A stretch of DNA of 64,000 nt. It comes from a bacterium (GTDB taxonomy: Bacteria; 4484-113; JAGGVC01). Shown piece after piece: positions 25,518-33,274 of this stretch (the first letter of the stretch is position 1; each line of letters begins with the position of its first letter). Position numbers and translations under genes: made by a program. Below the pieces are notes generated by a model that was not told where the DNA came from, ran no database searches, and saw only the letters and a list, made by a program, of their open reading frames with translations. The DNA is taken from positions 1-64,000 of the forward strand of contig JABRWB010000031.1 of NCBI GenBank assembly GCA_039961635.1, given 5' to 3'.

Positions 25518-26585
25518 TCAGCGATGATTCGACGGCTTATCGTACAGCCAGCAGTCCGTGGAATGTTCGCCGTCTTCATGCCGCACCGGGTATTTCACCC
25601 GGCATACATCCATAACTTTCGCGCACCTCGGAGCGAAAGGGCACCCGTCGGCGATTCCGATCAAGTCAGGGGGCTGCCCCTTAATCGGTTCAAGACTCCT
25701 GCGCGCTTCGTCCAGCCGCGGGAGGCTGGCAAGCAGGCCTCGACTGTACGGATGCCTGGGATCTGAAAAAAACGCCTCGGTGGAACATGATTCCACAATT
25801 TTCCCGGCGTACATCACATTCACCCTGCTGCAGGTCTGTGCCACAACCCCCAAATCGTGGGTTATGAGCAAGATGCTTGTCTTGAATTTCTCCCTCAACC
25901 TGGATAACAGCTCCAAAATCTGCGCTTGAATGGTCACGTCCAGTGCGGTAGTAGGTTCGTCCGCAATCAAAAGCCTCGGATTGAGCGCAAGCGCCATCGC
26001 AATCATGACGCGCTGCCGCATCCCCCCGCTGAATTCATGCGGATAGCTTGAGAGCTTGCCCGAAGGATCCGCGATGCCGACTTCGCTTAAAAGCTCCACC
26101 GCACGATTACGCGCCTCGTTTCCGGATATGCGGATATGCCGGCGCATCACTTCGGTTATCTGCTCGCCTATCGACAGTACCGGATTGAGGCTAGTCAGAG
26201 GATCTTGGAAAATCATTGCAATCTCCTTGCCTCTAATCCGGGAAAGTGCCGAGTCGCCCAGGGATGCCAGGTTGCAGGCGGCTCCGTCCGCGTCGAAATA
26301 CCATGCGCAACCCGCCACTACACTGGCGCGGGATTCCTTCGTCAGCCCCAATATGGAGAGTGCGGTCACGCTTTTCCCGCAGCCGCTTTCGCCTACGAGC
26401 GCAATCATTTCGCCTTCGTACAAAGTGAGGTCCACCCCGCGCACCGCTTCAAGAACCCCTTCTTCAAGGAAAAAGTGCGTCGTCAGTCCTTCGATTTGCA
26501 GCACCTTCTTCCTGCCGTCAATATCCACGGCGGGAGGCGCGGCGGATTGGTTTATCGAAGTTGAATTGCGCAAAGCGGATGGCAT
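25518..26585 (-). CDS. oppD: Oligopeptide/dipeptide ABC transporter ATP-binding protein (OppD/DppD type)
   Basis: This is the second ATPase of the peptide importer. It carries Walker A GESGCGKS, the FQDPLTSLNP Q-loop, the signature FSGGMRQRVMIAMAL, Walker B LLIADEPTTALD, the His switch THDLGVV and the C-terminal oligopeptide domain with a Cys-containing CPFAPRC. The ATG at 26585 is chosen; an earlier in-frame start at 26618 would overlap thiD by 16 bases. A spacer of about 40 residues before the ATPase core is longer than usual. It follows thiD with a 17-base gap, and no permease gene is adjacent. The matching OppF-type ATPase is at 10457-11488. Confidence 0.88.
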   Translation of the reverse strand: MPSALRNSTSINQSAAPPAVDIDGRKKVLQIEGLTTHFFLEEGVLEAVRGVDLTLYEGEMIALVGESGCGKSVTALSILGLTKESRASVVAGCAWYFDADGAACNLASLGDSALSRIRGKEIAMIFQDPLTSLNPVLSIGEQITEVMRRHIRISGNEARNRAVELLSEVGIADPSGKLSSYPHEFSGGMRQRVMIAMALALNPRLLIADEPTTALDVTIQAQILELLSRLREKFKTSILLITHDLGVVAQTCSRVNVMYAGKIVESCSTEAFFSDPRHPYSRGLLASLPRLDEARRSLEPIKGQPPDLIGIADGCPFAPRCAKVMDVCRVKYPVRHEDGEHSTDCWLYDKPSNHR

Positions 26586-26602
26586 AGGATTTGGTACTTG
26601 GG

Positions 26603-27418
26603 CTATTCCCCGCCCCACTGGTAATATTCATGCATGTGATGCACAGGGCTTATCCCTCCGCCCACCGGAACGGCGAAACGGAGAGCCGTTGAAACAAAGT
26701 GTTTCGCCTCGCAAACGGAGCGCTTGACTTCAAAGCCGCGTGCAAGAAACGCCGCTATCGCGCTGGAAAGCGTGCATCCAGTTCCATGTGTGTGCGGCGA
26801 ATCGACACGCGGGGCGCGTATTTCGTGCACTTTATTGCCGTCGCTGAAGTAGTCCACTGCGTCGGAGCCGTTCAAGTGCCCGCCCTTGAGCAGCACGTAC
26901 TTTGAGCCGAACCTGCATAATTCGAGTGCGGCCTTTCCCGGATCGCCAAGGTTTTCCACTTTCGTATCAAGCATGGCCGCCGCTTCGTGGGCGTTCGGGG
27001 TAATAATCGTCGCCAGCGGACAAAGCAGTTTCATCAAGGCCTCGGCCGCGGTCTGCTCTATGAGCCTGCTGCCATGCTTGCTTATCATAACCGGATCGAC
27101 AACCAGGTTTTCGATTGAATGCTCTTTGATCTTTCCGGCTACCTCGGCCACTATTTCGGCGGTTCCCAGTGCACCCGTTTTGGCCGCGCCGACGGCGAAA
27201 TCCGACATCACGGCGTCTATCTGCTTCCCCACGAGCCACGGCGGAAGCATCTCCACGTGGAATACATCGCGGGTGTTTTGCGCAGTGATAAGCGTCAGTG
27301 CGGCCGTGCCGAACACCTTCAGCGCGGCGAACGTCCGCAGGTCGGCTTCGATGCCGGCTCCGCCGCCGGAATCGCTGCCGGCGATTGTGAGCGCCGTGGG
27401 AACGCGGATATCTTCCAT
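26603..27418 (-). CDS. thiD: Hydroxymethylpyrimidine/phosphomethylpyrimidine kinase
   Basis: ThiD phosphorylates HMP and HMP-P for thiamine synthesis. It is a ribokinase-fold enzyme showing the N-terminal [36 protein letters not shown] and the anion-hole motif [11 protein letters not shown] with the catalytic Asp region. Length, about 271 residues from the ATG at 27418, is normal; a GTG 7 codons earlier is open. A TATAAT lies about 55 bases upstream. I looked for a THI-box (TPP riboswitch) between promoter and start and found none. The thiamine product feeds Dxs and the 2-oxoacid dehydrogenase in this window. It is co-directional with oppD. Confidence 0.93.
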   Translation of the reverse strand: MEDIRVPTALTIAGSDSGGGAGIEADLRTFAALKVFGTAALTLITAQNTRDVFHVEMLPPWLVGKQIDAVMSDFAVGAAKTGALGTAEIVAEVAGKIKEHSIENLVVDPVMISKHGSRLIEQTAAEALMKLLCPLATIITPNAHEAAAMLDTKVENLGDPGKAALELCRFGSKYVLLKGGHLNGSDAVDYFSDGNKVHEIRAPRVDSPHTHGTGCTLSSAIAAFLARGFEVKRSVCEAKHFVSTALRFAVPVGGGISPVHHMHEYYQWGGE

Positions 27419-27471
27419 AGGCCGAACATTCGGACGCACAACCAGGTCAATAGGTTCGCACGCCCGCGGCC

Positions 27472-27477
27472 ATTATA
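27472..27477 (-). promoter_or_regulatory. -10 box of thiD
   Basis: TATAAT on the minus strand, about 54 bases before the thiD ATG, between it and the stop of the beta-barrel gene. No convincing -35. Confidence 0.45.
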
Positions 27478-27485
27478 ACCGGACT

Positions 27486-29195
27486 CTAGAATTCCCAGAC
27501 GGTTTTAAGAAAGATTCTGAAGCCCTCGCTGTTGAAGTTCGGAACGAAATCCAAGTTGGAGTCGAAGAATTCCGCGCCCAGCGTAACAGGAAATCCGCCA
27601 ACGTCGAAATTGAGCCTCGACGAGATGGTGTTCCAGTCGCCGTTATACATTGCGCCCGCTCCGCTGTCCGCTTCGGTCTTTGAGTACGCAACATCGGCTT
27701 TGAACGAGCCGAAGTCGCCAGCCCAGCCGAACCGCCATGTGTCCTGCGAAATGCCGCTTGACGATCCTTGCGTTCCGCCAAAGCCCTGATCCCATTCGGC
27801 GAACTCGCCGCCGATGGAAATCGAATGATTCTGGAAAATTCCCCAGCTTAGATCCGCCGTGACGATGTTTTCGCTGACATCGCTTGCGCCGCCCGCCGTA
27901 GTGCTTTCCCGGTACCATTCGCCGAGCGTTAAATCAATGACGTCAGAAAATGGAACCCAAAGCGAAGCCCGGAACGAATCCTGGGTTTGGGGCAATATCG
28001 GCTGCAACGCGCCCGCGGTAGGGGTAGCCGAAGTCGCCGTGTCATCGGTCGTTTGTCTTGAGTACTTGCCTGTAAGTTTGGCCTGTCCCAGACCGAATTC
28101 CGCGTCAACGTACCATTTGTCGGTTTTCGGTTCCTCCGGCCTTATAAACGGCGCAAGGTCGGAAGCAGTCAGGTCAAGTCTCGTTTTGATTTGAGAGAAT
28201 CCCGGATCTTCAAGCATCAGTCTGGACAAATCCCACTCCGCGGCTTCATAGCCGACTTGCAGTTTGCGGACAACCGAATCGCTTTTCCAGCCGAAATATG
28301 CCGAGTACTTGCGTCCTTCATCCAGATGTGTGTTGAGAATGGGCGAGCCGGTATATCTGCTGCTTCTCAAATCGAATCCGCCGAACCAGGGATTGCCGGG
28401 GCCGCCGTACTTGACGCCAAGTTTGACTTCATCCGCGGTCAGGTCGTTTTCAAGTCCCGACGCCGCGTCCTGCCATCGCTTCATATAGTCGCCGCGGACG
28501 CGCCACTGCTCGTCAAACCTGTAGTCCGCCCGGAATTTGAATCCATTGGCGGAGGCGCCGTCGAATCCCAGAGGAGCACTCGTGAAGGTGTCGAAGTGGT
28601 AATCCGCCCTCCATTCGATCCCGTCGCAATAATCTGACATATAGCTGAGTTTGAAATGCTCCGCGTCGTATTCCGGAAGCGCCGGCACGGACAAACCACG
28701 GTTGACATCATGCTTGAAGTAGCTGCCCGAAAGACCCGTGGAAGCGATTTCGTTTATGCCCCCGCCATACCAAATGTGGTCGGATTCTACAAGTTGGTAA
28801 CCCGCAAAAACGTCCGCGACCGATGCGTGGCCGTGCTGTCGGATGAAACCCCAGATTTTTCCGGCATCCAGGCCGAGTGCGGCGCCCGCGCGGTAGTTGT
28901 TCACCGTCGAAATCCTACCGTCCGACGACCAGTAAAAACCGGTTCCGCCCGGCGCATAAAGGTGCCAGTCGCCGGATAGCGCGTCAGGCATCCGAGTATT
29001 TCTTTCCGTGGCGAACTCCTGGCCGTCGTTTACATCCCGCGCACCGATTTCCGGGGCGAGCAGCCCCTGGATACCTAGAGCTTCCATGAACAAAGCCGCG
29101 TTTTCCTCATCCATCGCAGACGAGTCCTGCGCGACGGCAACCGACGAAACGCCGTAAGCAAAAAGCAACAACGCAATCAAGTATCTCAAGCTCAT
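27486..29195 (-). CDS. Outer-membrane beta-barrel protein of a porin-cytochrome cassette (MtrB/PioB-like role)
   Basis: This 569-residue protein has a signal peptide (residues 1-22, cleavage near VAVAQ) and then an alternation of aromatic/Gly-rich strands and polar loops throughout, ending in TVWEF, the aromatic terminal-strand signature of outer-membrane barrels. It contains a single cysteine in the mature part (SDYCDG) and lacks the N-terminal CxxC of Shewanella MtrB. Its place right behind an MtrA/DmsE-type decaheme gene (nine-base gap, GGAG Shine-Dalgarno) indicates that it is the barrel that holds the cytochrome in the outer membrane. Strand number is probably near 26, but I did not model it. 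The function as a conduit is inferred from context; sequence similarity to MtrB was not measured. Confidence 0.75.
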   Translation of the reverse strand: MSLRYLIALLLFAYGVSSVAVAQDSSAMDEENAALFMEALGIQGLLAPEIGARDVNDGQEFATERNTRMPDALSGDWHLYAPGGTGFYWSSDGRISTVNNYRAGAALGLDAGKIWGFIRQHGHASVADVFAGYQLVESDHIWYGGGINEIASTGLSGSYFKHDVNRGLSVPALPEYDAEHFKLSYMSDYCDGIEWRADYHFDTFTSAPLGFDGASANGFKFRADYRFDEQWRVRGDYMKRWQDAASGLENDLTADEVKLGVKYGGPGNPWFGGFDLRSSRYTGSPILNTHLDEGRKYSAYFGWKSDSVVRKLQVGYEAAEWDLSRLMLEDPGFSQIKTRLDLTASDLAPFIRPEEPKTDKWYVDAEFGLGQAKLTGKYSRQTTDDTATSATPTAGALQPILPQTQDSFRASLWVPFSDVIDLTLGEWYRESTTAGGASDVSENIVTADLSWGIFQNHSISIGGEFAEWDQGFGGTQGSSSGISQDTWRFGWAGDFGSFKADVAYSKTEADSGAGAMYNGDWNTISSRLNFDVGGFPVTLGAEFFDSNLDFVPNFNSEGFRIFLKTVWEF

Positions 29196-29204
29196 TGGTG
29201 GCTC

Positions 29205-30119
29205 CTATTTGATGAAGAGAGCGCTTGAATTCGATCCGTGAACCTGGCTGTGGCAGCCCGCGGTCCAACAGGTCGGGCCGGGATTGTGGTTGACCTTGTC
29301 CGCATGACAGCTGATGCACAAGCTTCTGCCCGGACGCCGGAGCAGGTTGAAAGTGCCGGATGCATGCGGGCTGTGGCAGTTAAGGCACTGCCTTCCGGAT
29401 GCGTCGCCGTATTCGCTAACGTGCTGGAACTGGTAGGGCTGGCGTGCGAACTCGTGGCAGCGTCCGCATGTTTCCGCGGGTGTTTCTTCACGCCAGAGCG
29501 ACGGGTTGTCGCCGTGGGGATTGTGGCAGTCAACGCAGAAAAAGTCGCCCTGCTTGACTGGATGAGCGGAAATGCCGGATTTGAACTGGCTCATCACCTG
29601 CTTATGGCACGACGCGCAAAGATCGTTTTTGGGCTGGCGGAGCTGGTTTTCGTGCGAAGCAGGGGAATGGGGGTCGTGGCACTTCGCACAGCCGATGCCG
29701 TGGTTCGCATGCCTGTTGCCCGCCCAAACGGAGCGAGTGGCGACCTGCTTGTGGCAGTCCAGACAGACCGAAGAGAATGTTTCAACGGTGTCGCCCTGGA
29801 AATTGACAATCTTCCTTTCGCCGGACTCGTTCGTGAAATTCGCCATATGCAAGGAACCCGGCCCATGGCACATCTCGCAGCCTTTGACGCTGGCGGGAAG
29901 ATCCGGTTTGCCCAGCGTCAACGCGTGCTTCGTACCGAGGTAACCTACCTTGTAGTCCGAATGGCACATAAGGCATTGCGTCGCGCCAAGATATTCCGCC
30001 CCTTCTTCCGCGAGAAGAATGCGCGGGTCGGGCGGAGGATCCTTGGCAACAGCCAGTCCGGCCGCAAGGGAAACCGCGGCCACAGCAAGCGCCATCGTCA
30101 AGAGCCGAGTCCTAGTCAC
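29205..30119 (-). CDS. Decaheme c-type cytochrome, MtrA/DmsE type
   Basis: This periplasmic electron carrier has ten heme-attachment motifs in about 304 residues. Nine are CXXCH: CLMCH, CEMCH (followed by GPGSLH as in the MtrA/DmsE family), CLDCH, CAKCH, CASCH, CVDCH, CGRCH, CLNCH and CISCH. The last is CWTAGCH, a CX4CH variant. Around 20 further histidines supply distal ligands. The N-terminus has a signal peptide ending near LAVAK. I place the start at the GTG at 30119 because AAGGAG lies eight bases upstream; a longer reading from 30170 has no such site. It is followed by the barrel gene and preceded by the triheme gene. It would span the barrel and pass electrons across the outer membrane. 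Confidence 0.92.
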   Translation of the reverse strand: MTRTRLLTMALAVAAVSLAAGLAVAKDPPPDPRILLAEEGAEYLGATQCLMCHSDYKVGYLGTKHALTLGKPDLPASVKGCEMCHGPGSLHMANFTNESGERKIVNFQGDTVETFSSVCLDCHKQVATRSVWAGNRHANHGIGCAKCHDPHSPASHENQLRQPKNDLCASCHKQVMSQFKSGISAHPVKQGDFFCVDCHNPHGDNPSLWREETPAETCGRCHEFARQPYQFQHVSEYGDASGRQCLNCHSPHASGTFNLLRRPGRSLCISCHADKVNHNPGPTCWTAGCHSQVHGSNSSALFIK

Positions 30120-30182
30120 TTGGTTGCTCCTTAGCTCAAAACTGCAATCAGTCCAAAAACGCACGGCCAAAAAGCCGGGCGG

Positions 30183-31802
30183 CTATTCTCCGAAGCCGAG
30201 GGTGATCGGTCCGAATCCACGGTGCTCAACCCTCGAATTGTCGGTATATGCTGCGGATAATGGAACAACGGAAAATACATCGAAATCCAGATCAGTAGGA
30301 CTTGCGCCACCGGAATCTCCCGAAACGAGCTTGCGCCGGAAGACGACAGTCCATCTGCCGTCAGCGTACATAGAGGTGACGCTTACCGTAGCCGACGGAT
30401 CCTCCGCTGAAACCGCGTCATTCAGGAAAAATCCGGGTGAAGTTTCACCGCCGGTTGGCGAATAGGGGCTTCCGTCCGGACGTTCGTATTGATTTGAATC
30501 GGGATTCCAGGTTGCCAAAGTGCCGGAAGCCAGGTACTCCGCAATGTCCGATTCGAATAAAGGCGCGCCTTGTGCATCGGCCGGGATCAAATACAACGGA
30601 CGGTCGGCCTCGGCGGCCTGGGAAGCAAGCCGCAGCGAGCTGTGGCTGGCGAATCCCTCGGGCTCGTTGGGCTTCACCAGTGCCTGGCCGTCGTGGTGGT
30701 GGGACTGACCTCCCGGAATATAGTCGTCGACCGCTAGCGCAAGATGCGCGCTGGAGGCCGCTCCCCACTGCCAAATGTCGAAACTTGTACCCTCGGCGGC
30801 GGCCATATCCGAACCGCCGTAGAAGGTGCCGATTCCATCTTTCCAGTCGGTTCCATGACAAACCGCGCAATTCGACTTCATTTGCGCCGTCAAGACCATA
30901 TGGGCGAAAACGGGATTGTCGTCCTGGTTGCCGGCGGCCTTGTCATGGCATATCGTGCAGGATGAAAGCGGGCTGACCGTGTCGGAAATCGTCACGCCCC
31001 CGTGTGAATCCGGATTGGGAGTGGTGCGGTGGCAGGTGGTTGTGCAACCGGCCTCGGCGAATGTCTTGCCGCCGCGCCCCGGCCCGTCAACTATCGGGAA
31101 CTGAATGAAGAAACGGTCCTCATTACCCGACTTAGTCCAGTTTCCCGCACTGTAAGTCCAAGCCTCGCCCTCGGCGTCTTCGGTCTCGTCCGGCCAGCTT
31201 GCCCAAATCAAAAGCTCATCGTCGTCGTAAACGCTTTTAAGCTCAAACGGTGCAATCGAGTTGCCAATCGCGCCGTGGCTTCCGGTTGATGGATTGCCGG
31301 TGGGAGTAAACGACGCGCCTTCAACCGACGACCAGTCCGAAGAAGCATCGAAATACGAATCCACGCTTTCCACCAATTTGGAAACAACGTCCGCATCCAC
31401 CGTTCCGACTTCGCGAACCTGCACGCTCAAAGTCGCCTGTACCGACCTGCCGAACGCATCAGTGGCGGTGGCGGTAATCTCGTAGGTTCCAGGCTGCAAA
31501 GCTGTCCATTTGACGATTGACCCTGCCGCGGAATCCTCTTGGCCGGAAAATTCGCCGCTTGCCGCGTTACCGTCGCTCCAAGTGTACGTAACCGCGACCG
31601 ATTCGGGATTGTTGACGGAAAGTGTAAAGGTGACTTCGTTACCCGCGCGTATCGTCGTCGCGGATGGCAGAATGGGATCCGTGATCGATATCCTCTGTCC
31701 GCCGTAGAGCGTAAAATCGTTATCCGCCCTCCTGCAGGCAAACTGGGCGGCAAACAGCAAAAGAACGGCAATCGCCAACGGCACAAACAATCGCTTAGGC
31801 AT
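30183..31802 (-). CDS. Triheme c-type cytochrome with Ig-like and EB_dh-like domains, probable lipoprotein
   Basis: This 539-residue protein leads the porin-cytochrome cassette. A hydrophobic signal (residues 5-22) ends in FAC at Cys23, a somewhat irregular lipobox. Next comes an Ig/PKD-like beta domain (about 35-130: DPILPSATTIRAGNEVTF, TYTWSDG, PGTYEITATATDAFG), then a large domain with VYDDDELLIWASWPDE and DRFFIQFPI, which resemble the ethylbenzene-dehydrogenase-type cytochrome domain (EB_dh). Heme motifs are CTTTCH (Cys253, CX3CH), CTICH (Cys282) and CAVCH (Cys312). A His-rich SHHHDG follows near residue 368. I infer a surface-exposed or periplasmic terminal cytochrome replacing MtrC/OmcA. 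Start is ATG with GGAGG five bases upstream. EB_dh proteins can also hold heme b; this is not shown here. Confidence 0.8.
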   Translation of the reverse strand: MPKRLFVPLAIAVLLLFAAQFACRRADNDFTLYGGQRISITDPILPSATTIRAGNEVTFTLSVNNPESVAVTYTWSDGNAASGEFSGQEDSAAGSIVKWTALQPGTYEITATATDAFGRSVQATLSVQVREVGTVDADVVSKLVESVDSYFDASSDWSSVEGASFTPTGNPSTGSHGAIGNSIAPFELKSVYDDDELLIWASWPDETEDAEGEAWTYSAGNWTKSGNEDRFFIQFPIVDGPGRGGKTFAEAGCTTTCHRTTPNPDSHGGVTISDTVSPLSSCTICHDKAAGNQDDNPVFAHMVLTAQMKSNCAVCHGTDWKDGIGTFYGGSDMAAAEGTSFDIWQWGAASSAHLALAVDDYIPGGQSHHHDGQALVKPNEPEGFASHSSLRLASQAAEADRPLYLIPADAQGAPLFESDIAEYLASGTLATWNPDSNQYERPDGSPYSPTGGETSPGFFLNDAVSAEDPSATVSVTSMYADGRWTVVFRRKLVSGDSGGASPTDLDFDVFSVVPLSAAYTDNSRVEHRGFGPITLGFGE

Positions 31803-31864
31803 ACGGCCTCCAATGAAGCCAACGATACTTTCGCGCCCGGAATGTACTTGCGCGAACCTATGAA

Positions 31865-31893
31865 ATAGTAGTTTTACTATCAGTTGCTGTCAA
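31865..31893 (-). promoter_or_regulatory. Consensus sigma70 promoter with overlapping operator for the porin-cytochrome operon
   Basis: On the minus strand TTGACA (31893-31888), a 17-bp spacer and TACTAT (31870-31865). A perfect inverted repeat ATAGTA-N4-TACTAT (31880-31865) covers the -10 and the adjacent spacer, in a position suited to repression. Transcription would start about 55 bases before the first gene. Confidence 0.75.
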
Positions 31894-31929
31894 GAAAAAA
31901 GACGGACAAGAGAGATTACATGCCGTCGG

Positions 31930-33228
31930 TTAATAAATTGCCTTTGCAGGTGCGCTTTCACGTTCGCCCCGGTGCGATAACCACCAGTCTATAGCATCGC
32001 TGATAAGGCCGGACGCCTCTTTCAGCCCTTGGCGTGTTTTCGCGCTTACTACAATCGCGGGCGCGTTTGAAAGCAGCAGCCCCGAAATCAGATCGCTGTC
32101 AGCAGGCGCATCCCCCTTGTTCAGCAGCGTAATGCGCGGTTTTTCGGCAAGCCCACGCGATGCAAGTATTGCATTGACTCGGTTCACGGTTTCCAGGACG
32201 TCCAGTCGAGATAAGTCTACTACGTGAATTAGTACGTCGCTTGCCGAAATTTCCTCCAAGGTGGATTCGAACGCCGCCAAAAGCTCTCCGGGAAGATCCT
32301 CGATGAATCCAACCGTGTCGGCAAGCAAGGCAATGCTTCCGTTTGCAAGCTCCAGCCGCCGCACTGTCGGATTCAGAGTGGCGAAATACCGATCGTCAAC
32401 TTCAGCGGAGCTGCCCGTCAGCGCATTCAGCAGACTGGATTTGCCCGCGTTCGTATACCCGACGAGGCTGACCACAGGATACGCGGATTCCGCGCGTCGC
32501 GCGCGACGCAATGCGCGATCCCGCGATATCTTTCCTAAGCGTTTTTCAAGCACGCGAATCCGCGCCTCGATCTCGCGCTTTGTTTTAAGGTGAAGTTTTT
32601 CGCCTGGGCCGCGCGTACCGATTCCTCCTCCGGCGCTTGATTGCTCCTCGAATATGTGCATAATCCGCGGCAAATCGTACTTCAGTCGGGCAAGTTCCAC
32701 CTGCAGCTTTCCTTCGGCAGTCTGCGCGTTGCGTTCGAAAATGTCGAAAATCACGTCTGCGCGTGTGAGTACCGGCAATTTCAGCGCCGAACGCCAGTTG
32801 CGCTGGTGAACCGGCGAAAGCCTTTTGTTTACAAGTATAAACTCCGGCCTGGCCGCATCATCCGGCGGATTTTGCACTTCACATTCGCAAGCCGATTCCG
32901 GATTCAATTGCGCCTTGCGCGAATTTGCGGACGCGGCTCCATTCTCCTCATCCGATTGCCCAATAAAAAAGCAGCCGGAATCCAAGGCTTCCCTTACGAT
33001 TTGCAGTTGGCCCGATCCAACAAATGTAGCCGGGTGTGGCTTTCCGACTCCGAGAGTAACTATGCCTGCGATTTCGAATCCCGCACTCCTGGCAAGCTCG
33101 GCGAATTCGTCCATGGACCATTTTTTTCTTTGTTCGCCCGCCCCCTTTTCCGAAATGCACACAAGCAAGGCCCGCCGCGCAAGCTTGCGGCTCGAAACAC
33201 CTTCCCGGTTTTCGACTGGATTCGGCAT
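31930..33228 (-). CDS. hflX: Ribosome-associated GTPase HflX with an inserted segment
   Basis: HflX is a ribosome-splitting/rescue GTPase. The N-terminal HflX domain, the central helical linker (DIFERNAQTAEGKLQVELA) and the G domain are present: G1 GYTNAGKSS, G3 DTVGF and G4 NKGD. Between residues about 90 and 130 there is an extra stretch of about 40 residues rich in Asn, Ser and Asp, breaking the segment before FILVNKRLSPVHQRN; typical HflX proteins continue there without a gap. It looks like an insertion in the ribosome-contacting N-domain. Total length is 432 residues. AGGA lies about eight bases upstream of the ATG. Confidence 0.92.
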   Translation of the reverse strand: MPNPVENREGVSSRKLARRALLVCISEKGAGEQRKKWSMDEFAELARSAGFEIAGIVTLGVGKPHPATFVGSGQLQIVREALDSGCFFIGQSDEENGAASANSRKAQLNPESACECEVQNPPDDAARPEFILVNKRLSPVHQRNWRSALKLPVLTRADVIFDIFERNAQTAEGKLQVELARLKYDLPRIMHIFEEQSSAGGGIGTRGPGEKLHLKTKREIEARIRVLEKRLGKISRDRALRRARRAESAYPVVSLVGYTNAGKSSLLNALTGSSAEVDDRYFATLNPTVRRLELANGSIALLADTVGFIEDLPGELLAAFESTLEEISASDVLIHVVDLSRLDVLETVNRVNAILASRGLAEKPRITLLNKGDAPADSDLISGLLLSNAPAIVVSAKTRQGLKEASGLISDAIDWWLSHRGERESAPAKAIY

Positions 33229-33274
33229 CCGCGATATCCTACCCTTATACGGGAATCGCGATTAAAAAATCTGC

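Noticed and set aside
27419-27480. TPP riboswitch upstream of thiD
   Set aside because: The leader is only about 50 bases and shows no CUGAGA-type conserved core, so a THI-box cannot fit.
27486-29195. N-terminal CxxC of MtrB as proof of an MtrB orthologue
   Set aside because: The motif is absent; the mature part has one Cys only. The MtrB-like role rests on barrel features and gene context, not on this signature.
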